Of a stretch of 15,537 nucleotides of DNA, positions 1-7,734 are shown piece after piece. The translations under genes and the position numbers were made by a program. The stretch is from Zygnema cylindricum (lineage: Eukaryota; Streptophyta; Zygnematophyceae; Zygnematales; Zygnemataceae), in NCBI GenBank assembly GCA_037447655.1, contig JBBHKE010003561.1, positions 51,234-66,770 on the forward strand, given 5' to 3'. Within the stretch, counting starts at the first letter, position 1; every line of letters begins with the position of its first letter. The notes beneath the pieces are model-generated. The model was given only the letters and a program-made list of their open reading frames with translations. It was not told where the DNA came from and ran no database searches.

Positions 1-80
1 CTCTCTCTCCCTCCCCCTCTCCCCCCCCCTCCCCCTCTCACTTTCTCTCCCCCCCCTCTCTCTCGCTTTCGCTCTCTCTG
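1..80. repeat. CT-rich microsatellite
   Basis: This is an almost pure pyrimidine tract of CTCTCC/CCCTCT units that degrades toward position 80. It is simple-sequence DNA, probably inside an upstream UPF2 intron. No coding potential is seen. Confidence 0.85.
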
Positions 81-117
81 TGTATAGACTTATATATTAT
101 ACATATTTAAGTAGGCC

Positions 118-191
118 TTCAAAAACTAAGCCTTTCAGACAAAACTAGGGTGTTCATTATACATACATAATGAAAGGCCTAGTTTTTGGAA
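118..191. repeat. Imperfect inverted repeat (foldback)
   Basis: The left arm 118-137 (TTCAAAAACTAAGCCTTTCA) is the reverse complement of the right arm 171-191, apart from one mismatch and one extra base. The arms are separated by about 33 nt. This would fold as a roughly 20-bp hairpin. It could be a small foldback or MITE remnant in an intron. No target duplication was identified. Confidence 0.7.
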
Positions 192-501
192 CATGCATCA
201 GGGTTTATGGGAGGAGTCCTGGCACTGTATGTCTTTTTGTGAGTACTCACTTTTTGGATATTGGAGAAGCTACAGTCCATTCAAGCGTCTGTGTCATATT
301 TGGTTCAAGTTTGGTACAAGCCGCTCTTGAGATCAATGTTGTTTTATGATTGTTTACAAAAATAAAACATACAATTGTTTGCCCCGCAACAGAGAGGATA
401 CCAGAGACTTAAGGATTTTGAGTTGTCTTTTTTATTATGATTACAGCCTTTTTGAACCAAGTCTTACATATGCTGTTGGCCTTGTTTATGCTTCTCAAAA
501 G

Positions 502-603
502 GATCAAATTAACATCGAATCTAAAATTCGCAACATTCGCTTTCTTGGGGAACTTGCCAAGTTTCGACTCGCGCCACCGGGTCTTATTTTCAATGTTTTG
601 AAG
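502..603 (+). CDS. UPF2: UPF2 exon A (MIF4G-2, second half)
   Basis: Thirty-four codons read in phase 0, starting DQINIESK and ending FNVLK. The acceptor is CTCAAAAG/GATC at 500-501 and the donor is AAG/GTAAGC at 604. The peptide matches the KKDQxNIExK-RFIGEL segment that in plant and animal UPF2 lies inside the second MIF4G domain. The acceptor has only a modest pyrimidine tract, so the exon could begin slightly elsewhere. Confidence 0.85.
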
Positions 604-3600
604 GTAAGCATATTTTGGCAGCTTTGTGGTGCGTTTAACTTAGTTGCTTTTCTTTTTGGTTTTGAACTTCTTTGGTAGTAAAATGTACAGCAGATTATTT
701 CAATCTTCGCCACTGTTCATTTTTTTTTAAAGTCAAACACTAATTCAGATAGTTGAGTTTTCACATATTTTGAGGACAATTCTTTGAGAGATTTTTGTGT
801 TGGACATTTATTTATAACATTTATTTATTTAAATTATGATAAAGTTGACTATGGTTTTGGTAATGGAGCCCTGCGATGCGACTGTGTTGTGATGGGTCTC
901 CTAAGTGGTATATATGGTTTATCAAAAGATCTACCAAATCCCAATATATTGTGATGGAAAATCGTCCGAATGCAAATTCAAGTATAAAAGACTCTGGTGG
1001 AATCAAACGAAAGGAACAATATTCCAAAGCACAAAGTTGAACCCAATGAAGCAAACCCCAATCAGGGATGATTGCATCATACTTTTGTATAATGATGTCA
1101 CAGAAAATTCAGGTGATGATTCACCTTTTTTCTGTTTTTTGTGGGAAAAACAGGCGTGTTTAGATGACTTTAGTCATCACAGTATTGATGTCGCGTGTGC
1201 TCTTCTTGAGACATGTGGACGTTTTTTTATGAGGAGTCCAGAAAGTACTGTACGGATGGGAAATTTGCTGGACACAATGATGCGTCTTAAAAATGCAAAA
1301 AATCTGGATGCCCGACAAGCCACTCTTGTAGACAACGCTTACTTTCAGTGTCGACCTCCGGAAAGATCAGCAAGGGTGGTGAAGGAGAGGCCTCCACTAC
1401 ATCAGGTGAGCGAGAGAGGAGAAGAGTGAGAGAGACGGAAGGGGGGGGTCGAGAAGGCAGGAGAAAGAGGGAGAGGGGTAGACTACACTGTTCATCACTA
1501 TAACATTCAACTGGTTGTATGTATTTTTGCCCAAAAATAGTGTAATTATTACTAATTTAAGATGCGAAGACATGTCATCCAACTCTAAATCAGTGTTTTT
1601 TAATGCTATATTCTGATCATACTAATGATTCCTGCACTCTAATATTGCTGAACACTATTATTGTGGTTCAAGTGTGAGATAGTTGTGGATAAAGGAAGAG
1701 ATCTTTAAATTGCCGTAGTCTGTGTGGGGGTTATTCTGGATTTTCATTTTTCATTTTAGGCGCCAAATCTGTTTTATACGTCTTGGGGTGTAGATTTTTT
1801 TTTTTTTAACAAGGAATGGCCATCAGAAAAGGGTCATATAACTCAAGCTTTTATTGAGATTATAGGCACGATGGCCGGCGATGATGACAATGGGTAAGGT
1901 GTTCTTGAATTTTCCGGATTTTGTAGGGTTTTTGACAGTTTCTGTGTAGTTTTTTAATGTTTTTTTAGGATGTTTTAGAGTGGTCATATGTTGGTTATGT
2001 CTTACAATTATGTTGTTGTGTTGACATATGGCAGTATATACGGAAACTGCTTTATGCTGACCTGGAACGAAGTACCATAGAACACGTTTTACGACAACTG
2101 AGACGTCTTCCTTGGAGTGAATGCGAGTCTTTTGTCCTTCGTTGTTTTTTGAAAGTACATAGGGGACGGTACGGTCAAGTACATTTGCTGGCTTCTCTCA
2201 CGGCAGGACTCAGCCGTTACCACGATTCCTTTGCCGTGGGCGTGGTGGACCAGGTAAAGAATTTATTTTTTTCTGGCAATTTGTTTTGTTTTTATCAAAC
2301 TAAGGTCTTGTTTAAAAGTTGCATGTTGATTGTTTTTATTTTGTTTTTCCTTCGATATTATAGATTTGTCTCAGAGGGCTTGTTGGCGTCAGTGAAACAT
2401 AATCTTAACTTGTTGCATCATTTCTAATGGGCCTGGAGAGGTTAACAGGTTTTGGAGGAAATCCGAGTTGGACTTGAAAATGTCGAGTATGGATATGAAC
2501 AGCGACGAATCGCATTGTTGCGATTTCTTGGAGAATTGTACAATTATCGTCTTATTGACTCTCCCATCATTTTTGACTCACTATACCTCATCCTATATTT
2601 TGGAAATGGATCGCAGGAGGTGAGTCCCTTTCTCTTTCTGAAATTTGGCTTCCCAGCTCACCACTTTTATCAAGAAAAGATGTATCTATCAAGAATAGTT
2701 CCAAGATTTATTGATTTGGGTGTGAAGAATATATTTAATAATCGGGAGCAGATTTAAAATTAGCTCAAGTGTTTGGTTTTCATTTGAGAAATGCTTTCAC
2801 GAAGAACAAGGGAAAGTTTTCCTACTATCACCTCCCTACCTTGTAAAAAGAAGGTGAACGTTTCACAGAAAAGCCCATGTTTCTAATTTCTGTTTGAAGT
2901 GCTTAAAATTAAAGGGCAATTCCAGTAGGGATCCACAGAACCTATTAACAGATTTGAGTTTATATGTCTAGACTTTGTATTTATGTCACTTTTTGAATCC
3001 TTTTTTTCTTTTTTCTTTGCAGCAAAATATTTTGGACCCGCCGGATGACTGCTTCCGTGTTCGACTTGTCATCACTCTTCTCGAAACCTGTGGTCAATTT
3101 TTTGACCGTGGGTCGTCAAAACGTCGTTTAGATCGTTTTCTTCTTCATTTTCAACGATACATTTTGAGCAAATCTGCTATTCCGTTGGACATTGAATTCG
3201 ATTTGCAGGTACTGATCATTTTTTGGGTTTTTGTTCTGTTAAGTTTAGTTTGGAGAAAAAAAATAGTTCGTCAAGGCTGTTAAATTTTAGAGATATCTAC
3301 TTTAGAAAGAATTTGATCATAAAATTGTTAATGAACTATTTTTTATTCAATAATCAAATTGTTTATCATTAGTGTTTTTTTTTCCAAAGTGTTTTTGTCG
3401 TTTAATGTTTGTTAAATGATAAAACAAAGCTGATATTTTAGGATGGTGCGAAACTGTTACAAAAATAAAAGTTATTTGAAAAAACAAGTGCCATTTGCGA
3501 AAGTAAAATCCTTTTGTAAAACCAAAAATAGAAGTCGTTTGTTATTATACTGAATTGTGGCGGGAATGAATGGGAGGTAGGATTTACTCGCTGAGCTTCG

Positions 3601-4639
3601 GCCAAAAATGTTTCGATTTTCCACCTTCGAGGAGGCTCACGCAGCCATCACAAAACTGGAAGAGGAGGAGCAACTACAGAATGTACAAACTTCCTCCACC
3701 CCTTCTCAGACAACAAAATCTGATTCTCAACACATGGAAAGCCCATCAAAGCAGTCTCAGAGTGAAGCCTCAGAAGGAGGACATGGAGTCGAGAAACAGG
3801 AAACAGTTAACGAAGAAGAGGGAGAGGGAGACAGTGGAAGTGACGACGAAAGTGGAGCAAGTGTCGATGGGGAAGGACACGACGATGACGACGATGGGGA
3901 GGAGGAGAAGGAAGGAGAGGAGAAGGACAGAGAGGAGCATGAGGAAGGGCGAGATGAAGACGAAGAGGGAGAGGGAGAGAGAGAGGGAGAGGAAGATGGG
4001 GTTGGTGGTCTTAGTGCTGATGAAGAACAAGTGAAATTGACTCAACAGAGGGCCGTAGCGGTAGATCCAGAGGAAGAAGCTGCATTTGAAAAAGAACTTA
4101 GAGCTTTAATGCAAGAAAGTCTTGCAGAAAGAAAACTAGAAAAACGACCAGGACCTAATCTTCATATGGCGATTCCTATGACTCTTTTGGAGACTCCAAA
4201 AGGAGATCAAAAAGGGGATCCGTTGAGTCCAGAAACGGAGAAGGGGGAAGCAGAGAAAGGAGGGAGCGGGACACAGCAAGTTGCTCTTCGTCTTATTTTA
4301 AAGAAGGGAGATAAGAAACCTGTGGCGAGACAAATTTTAGTTCCAGCAGATAGTTCATTGGCTCAAGCCTCAAGAAGGAAGGAAGAACAGGAGGCACAAG
4401 AGAAACAGGATATAAAACGGAGAGTTTTGGCGTTTAATGAGAGAGAGGAGGAGGAGAATAGGGCAGCTTCTCCTCAGTTGGTCCTTACTAATAGACCTCT
4501 CTCTCCTAGTAGACAGTCTGGAGGGAAACCGAGGGTGAATTCGAGAAATACGGGAAGGGAAGGGGGTGGAGGGAGAGTAGGATCATCCGGTCAAGCTCGA
4601 CAGAGAAGGCCAATAGCCGCGGGGTTAGGGAGACGTTGA
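502..4639 (+). CDS. UPF2: UPF2, regulator of nonsense transcripts 2 (partial, C-terminal part, six exons)
   Basis: Cytoplasmic scaffold of nonsense-mediated mRNA decay; in the known family it bridges UPF3, at exon-junction complexes, to the helicase UPF1. The six exons join in one frame to about 662 residues, all phase 0, and end at TGA 4637-4639. Visible in order are the end of MIF4G-2 (DQINIESKIRNIRFLGELAK, then LLETCGRFFMRSPEST), MIF4G-3 (RPPLHQ to LPLDIEFDLQ-type end, with LGELYNYR and CGQFFDRGSSKRRLDRF), a Glu/Asp/Gly-rich linker, and the bipartite UPF1-binding tail. Order, spacing and residues follow plant UPF2 closely, including ILSK..IPLDIEFDLQ at the MIF4G-3 end and an EE(A)xF-ELRALMQES helix. 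The N-terminus and MIF4G-1 lie upstream of the window. Exon edges were chosen from GT/AG sites plus homology. Identity is near certain; exon A's left edge is the least secure. Confidence 0.95.
604..1153 (+). other. UPF2 intron, 550 bp
   Basis: GTAAGC donor and AAAACAG acceptor. The intron is AT-rich and holds no other gene. The open frame entering exon B from 905 is intron read-through and lacks UPF2 similarity before residue A of ACLDDF. Confidence 0.85.
1154..1405 (+). CDS. UPF2: UPF2 exon B (end of MIF4G-2 and linker to MIF4G-3)
   Basis: Eighty-four codons in phase 0, from ACLDDFSHHSIDVACALLET to RPPLHQ. It carries the family signatures LLETCGRF, RSPES(T) and LDARQ-TLV-NAY, and then the PPERSAR...RPPLHQ linker seen in plant UPF2. 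The acceptor is ACAG/GCG and the donor is CAG/GTGAGC. Confidence 0.95.
1406..2034 (+). other. UPF2 intron, 629 bp
   Basis: GTGAGC donor and TATGGCAG acceptor. It begins with a purine-rich GAGAGAGGAGAAG tract and contains a T(14) run near 1796-1809. No embedded gene was seen. Confidence 0.85.
2035..2253 (+). CDS. UPF2: UPF2 exon C (start of MIF4G-3)
   Basis: Seventy-three codons in phase 0. The start YIRKLLYADLERSTIEH is followed by LRRLPWSECE and KVHRGRYGQVHLLASLTAGL, ending VGVVDQ. This is the first helical part of the UPF3-binding MIF4G-3 domain. The KVHRGRYGQ-HL-ASLT-GLSR block is the plant-type version, where the animal protein has a divergent stretch. Edges are GGCAG/TAT and CAG/GTAAAG. 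Confidence 0.95.
2449..2619 (+). CDS. UPF2: UPF2 exon D (MIF4G-3 core)
   Basis: Fifty-seven codons in phase 0, VLEEIRVGLENVEYG through LYFGNGSQE, with the conserved QRRIA-LRFLGELYNYR and SPIIFDSLY stretches. The acceptor is TTAACAG/GTT and the donor is GAG/GTGAGT. The preceding intron (2254-2448, 195 bp) is the shortest in the visible gene. Confidence 0.94.
2620..3022 (+). other. UPF2 intron, 403 bp
   Basis: GTGAGT donor and a strong pyrimidine tract at 3001-3020 running into TTTGCAG. Nothing else was recognised inside. Confidence 0.85.
3023..3208 (+). CDS. UPF2: UPF2 exon E (end of MIF4G-3)
   Basis: Sixty-two codons in phase 0, beginning QNILDPPDDCFRVRL. It contains the hallmark TLLETCGQFFDRGSSKRRLD-type block (near 3070-3130) and HFQRYILSK, and ends IPLDIEFDLQ. 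This is the most diagnostic segment for UPF2. The donor is CAG/GTACTG. Confidence 0.97.
3209..3580 (+). other. UPF2 last intron, 372 bp, with weak acceptor
   Basis: The donor is GTACTG. The acceptor is GGGAGGTAG preceded by purine-rich sequence with no pyrimidine tract, but homology (DLLAELRPKM versus plant DLFANLRPNM) places the junction at 3580/3581. If the intron is retained, the frame from exon E reaches TAA at 3281-3283. Confidence 0.85.
3581..4639 (+). CDS. UPF2: UPF2 exon F: acidic linker and UPF1-binding C-terminus
   Basis: This is the terminal exon (352 codons plus TGA), more than half of the visible coding sequence. It starts DLLAELRPKMFRFSTFEEAH. A Ser/Gln-rich stretch is followed by an acidic Glu/Asp/Gly linker (about 3800-4005) encoded by a nearly pure purine strand. 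Next comes the amphipathic helix EEEAAFEKELRALMQESLAE (about 4070-4130) and LHMAIPMTLLE. A hairpin-like VALRLILKKGDKKPVARQIL segment (about 4280-4340) and a QDIKRRVLAFNEREEEE helix follow. In the human protein the equivalent helix and beta-hairpin clamp the UPF1 CH domain. The tail is Arg/Gly-rich and ends GLGRR. Confidence 0.95.
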   Translation, partial: DLLAELRPKMFRFSTFEEAHAAITKLEEEEQLQNVQTSSTPSQTTKSDSQHMESPSKQSQSEASEGGHGVEKQETVNEEEGEGDSGSDDESGASVDGEGHDDDDDGEEEKEGEEKDREEHEEGRDEDEEGEGEREGEEDGVGGLSADEEQVKLTQQRAVAVDPEEEAAFEKELRALMQESLAERKLEKRPGPNLHMAIPMTLLETPKGDQKGDPLSPETEKGEAEKGGSGTQQVALRLILKKGDKKPVARQILVPADSSLAQASRRKEEQEAQEKQDIKRRVLAFNEREEEENRAASPQLVLTNRPLSPSRQSGGKPRVNSRNTGREGGGGRVGSSGQARQRRPIAAGLGRR

Positions 4640-5455
4640 GTCTTTTAGAGAGAGAGATATACTACTTCAAAGTGGAGATGAAAAGTGGAGAGTGGATCGA
4701 CACTACTTCGGTTTTTTTTTCTACTCCTTGCTCCCCTTGACTTATGGTCAACCACGATATCGCCCAGGGTTCTCGGCAAGTAATTGTAATTGTGGTTTTT
4801 TTTCAATTCATACGAAAAGGTTGTGTATAGTACAGAATCTAATGAATGGACCGAGGAAACAAGATAAGCAGAAGGCTTTGAATGGAGCAGAAAATTAATG
4901 ATTAACTTCCACAAAAAAGCAGAAATTTTGGAAAGTTGGAGGTACAGGACAAGACAGAAAAGAGGAGCGGAGAGAGGGACAAATTTAAAACGATCCTTTG
5001 AAGAAAGTCTGTCAGCAAACTGGAGGACGTGAGAGGATTTCCAGGGGCTGGTTGAGAGAATGTTTGAGTTTTTCAAAACCTATCCATTAAATGTCGTTCA
5101 TCCTGGAGATCTAAAGGAGAAAGAAAGTGTGGAAGTTATAGAAAGAAAAGAAGCCGTTTTCTGTAATGTGATAGTCTTGGCCTTCATATCTGGAGAAAAC
5201 GAGGTAATACAAAGCGAAAAGACAAAGTACCTAAGGAAACCAAGTTAGTCTACACTCTTCGAGTTCAATAGTTCATGTTATCCAATTGCTCGAATTTGGC
5301 GAGTGATAAAAATTCGGGGATAATCTGAACTATAATTAGATGAACTTGATTTTGAGATTTACCAAGAGGAAATATGGGCAAAAATATAGGAAAGATTTTA
5401 GTTTGCAACTTTAATTACATGTAGGTGTCCTAGCTCAGGTTAAAGCATCTGCTCA

Positions 5456-5523
5456 GTACTGTGTTGTACTGTGCTGTACCGTGTTGTACTGTGCTGTACC
5501 GTGTTGTACTCTAATGTACCTTG
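5456..5523. repeat. 10-bp tandem repeat (GTGYTGTACY)
   Basis: Units of 10 bp, GTGTTGTACT and GTGCTGTACC, alternate in register from 5461 to 5510. A decayed sixth unit (CTAATGTACC) runs to 5520. The alternation makes a 20-bp dimer. It lies in the UPF2 3' flank. Confidence 0.85.
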
Positions 5524-5960
5524 GGTTATCCTAGTGAGGGGTCTAATTGAATCGTTAACTACAGGATGTCAATGACTTCATTTGAATTGAGCTGTGTAAG
5601 ACGTTGAAAATTGAACAAAATACACGTGGTTCTCAATTTCAGTCCTGTTTTTGTGGCACTCGATAGCTTAGGTTTAACATATGGAATATTATGGCTACAT
5701 ATTGTTCTTGGAATGATTTTGAATTGCTGGAAGGTAGAGGTGTTTTTAAGCATTTTTTAATGGGAATCAACACACGGTGATCCTTGGTCTGTTTTGAATT
5801 TCACGTGAACGTCTTAATTTTCTTTGTATTTTTTGGAAATAGAGGGATGTTACACTCGAAACCGGTTTCCCTTTGAAAGCAGGTGCCAATTTTATAGTTT
5901 TGTCTCTGCCATGAACTTTTTTGGATCCCGTGCTCGGATGTTTTACTGTCGCGCTTTCTT

Positions 5961-5966
5961 AATAAA
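5961..5966 (+). promoter_or_regulatory. Candidate poly(A) signal, AATAAA
   Basis: This is the first canonical AATAAA downstream of the UPF2 stop, within CTTAATAAAATG. Another lies at 6310-6315. Either may end the UPF2 transcript. This is a motif match only. Confidence 0.35.
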
Positions 5967-6368
5967 ATGTTATCTTCAGTGACACATGGGATATAGGTGC
6001 AATATTGAAGGAGTAATGTATTACAGTATTGTAACAGTTATGTTGTCCAACTAATAGCCGGTTCAATAGAGTATATTTTAAGTTATAAAACTGAGTGTAA
6101 TGCAGAGTTTTTCAAGTGATTTGAAATCCGGGCGATTTATTGCTTTAGGCTGACTGTCGAGCCTACGGAGTTCCCCTACCATGTTTTTTTTTGTGTCGGT
6201 CTCTTCAATAAGTGAGCAGCAAGTTTTGGTGAAGTTTCTGTTCTTTTGTTTTCAATAACAGTCTCTTCTTTTACGTCCTCTTCTTGTCCATCATACTTTC
6301 ATAATTCTTAATAAAGTCGTTACTTATGCATCTTGTCAAAATAGAATGCAGGATAAATTAAAAAGCAC

Positions 6369-6382
6369 GATGGTAAACCATC
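6369..6382 (-). other. Short hairpin at the retroelement 3' terminus
   Basis: GATGGT-AA-ACCATC is a perfect 6-bp stem with a 2-nt loop at the apparent 3' end of the minus-strand element. LINE reverse transcriptases commonly recognise a 3' terminal RNA structure, so this is a candidate recognition feature. That role is inference. Confidence 0.45.
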
Positions 6383-6599
6383 CGAGTCCGAGGGTACAAA
6401 AGGGGTGGCATGGCCGAAACTGAAAAACTACCAGCAGGGGAATAAAATAACAACACAACAAAAACAAGAAGAAAACAACAAGGAAAATATAGGCACCCAG
6501 ACACAAAATGAAAAGCATGGCAACTGACAAAACCAAAACTACAACCCCAACCCCAACCCAATTAAATAACTACGAAAAGCAACCCCGTAAGTCCCCCCA

Positions 6600-7734
6600 T
6601 CACAGGGGAGCACGTTGAGGGACATCCGGAACCCGGCGACGATCCATAGCCGTAACAGCCGATCGGAGGAGAATAGAAGCTTGCACTCGTTGTAAAGCCA
6701 CAGATAAGCGTTGACAATAAAAAGAAGTAAGGACCGAAGGAGGAGGGCTCCCTGGTCCTCGACGCTCGAAAGCACGTCGAGCGCAAGTACAGAGAAACTC
6801 GTCCATTGCAACACCCAGACAACCAAAGATCTCGACCGCCATTGGAATAAAGTCATCCATAGGGTCCCGGTGGGCATAATCACGCTCCTTCACCTTAGCG
6901 GCATCACGAGCCGCCACCCCAACATGTCGAGCTGCCTGAACAACAACTGTAGCTGAAGTAGGGTTCGCCAAAACAATATCACCAAAGATGCGACGGGCAC
7001 CATCAAGCAAAACAACATCGATCCAACGCTTGGGAATAATATGAGACGCACACAAAAGCCCCCCTCTGAAGCGATAGTCGCAACGGCATCGCGAATAGTG
7101 TCGTGCGCCTGGATCAAATCTCCCCCATGGGAGCAACGAAGCAAGTGGACACCATCGGGCCCCAAGACACGACCACAAGCACAAATACGAGAGCTAAGTA
7201 AAGGAGGATGGGGGAGGCCAAGGCGAAACCGGAGGGCGGTGGTGAACTGAGCCGGTGAGAATCGGAGAGTGGACAAAATCGGTGTAGCCAAAAGCTAAGA
7301 CCCAGAACCAGGTCCACCACAAGAAAGAAGACGGGCACGCGAAGAATCGGAGGGAAGCGCCTTGAGAAGGTCGTATTTAATGGCGGCGACAACTCGATCA
7401 GAAATTGATTCCTGGACACGCTCAACAGATTTTGTAACAAAGGTGGAGAAAATTGGCACATCCACTAGGGCATGGGGAAGAAGAGAACGTGACGCGTCCA
7501 ATAAAGATCGCTGGAAGGCGAACACACCGTCTGAAATCCAGGGGATAACAGTAGCTAGAACGAGGGTGTCCCTGGCCAAGAAACGGGAAACAAGAGTGGA
7601 GGCAATAAGACACCAACTTCCCAAATAAGCAACGAGAGCAACACCAGCAGCGGATAATAGACCCAACCCCCTGCAGAGATAGGGAGGGATGCCTGAATGC
7701 GGGCCAATGGCCCAGACTCGTGATCAAATGCCCC
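6600..7734 (-). pseudogene. Retroelement C-terminal part: Cys/His cluster and probable restriction-like endonuclease (broken)
   Basis: Three minus-strand blocks continue the reverse transcriptase. Block 7666-7298 starts GLLSAAGVALVAYLG and is the helical post-RT region. An in-frame TAG (7295-7297) follows, then the same frame gives FTTALRFRLGLPHPP and ICACGRVLGPDGVHLLRCSH (about 7200-7125), a C-x-C-x7-H-x3-C type cluster followed by QAHDTIRDAV. A frameshift near 7045-7065 moves to the frame that ends at 6600. That frame has WIDVVLLDGARRIFGDIVLA (Asp...Asp), KVKERDYAHRDP and a C-terminal CQRLSVALQR helix. The spacing of Asp, Asp and Lys residues after a Cys/His cluster resembles the PD-(D/E)XK endonuclease of R2-type elements. 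That assignment is by pattern, not by search. Confidence 0.7.

Larger units (their letters stand above)
1..501 (+). other. Non-coding stretch upstream of first visible UPF2 exon (probable intron)
   Basis: No UPF2-like peptide precedes position 502. The open frame from 346 reads through into the exon, but its first 52 residues resemble nothing in UPF2. The segment holds the CT microsatellite, a foldback at 118-191 and otherwise AT-rich unique sequence ending in a CTCAAAAG acceptor. The simplest reading is intron, with earlier UPF2 exons lying outside the window. Confidence 0.6.
4640..6355 (+). other. UPF2 3' flank / probable 3' UTR and intergenic DNA
   Basis: No supported coding region is seen. 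Open frames here (for example 5060-5248 on + and 4645-5076 on -) are short, compositionally ordinary and unrecognised. The first AATAAA after the stop is at 5961-5966 and the next at 6310-6315. The 3' UTR is therefore either long (about 1.3 kb) or uses a non-canonical signal nearer the stop. A 10-bp tandem repeat sits at 5456-5523. Confidence 0.6.

Noticed and set aside
905-1153. Open frame joined to UPF2 exon B
   Set aside because: It is intron read-through. It has no UPF2 similarity upstream of the AAACAG acceptor at 1153.
3570-4034. Overlapping 154-aa frame inside UPF2 exon F
   Set aside because: It is Arg/Glu/Lys-rich only because the strand is purine-only. The UPF2 frame has clear homology and extends further.
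3770-4045. Minus-strand Leu/Ser-rich frame opposite UPF2 exon F
   Set aside because: It is a compositional shadow of the purine tract.
5060-5248. Small 62-aa frame downstream of UPF2
   Set aside because: It begins at ATG but is short, unrecognised and within the likely UPF2 3' UTR. There is no independent support for translation.
5420-5460. tRNA-like start (TAGCTCAGGTTAAAGC)
   Set aside because: It matches an A box, but no T-arm or B box follows and the 10-bp repeat occupies the place of the rest of the molecule.
6543-6560. Telomere-like (CCCCAA)n
   Set aside because: Only about three units, inside the retroelement 3' UTR. It is too short for a telomeric repeat and unlike the plant TTTAGGG type.
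6336-6883. Minus-strand hydrophobic frames at the retroelement 3' end
   Set aside because: They lie in the T-rich 3' UTR or in a second frame of the endonuclease region. The latter frame is explained by the 6600-7184 reading.
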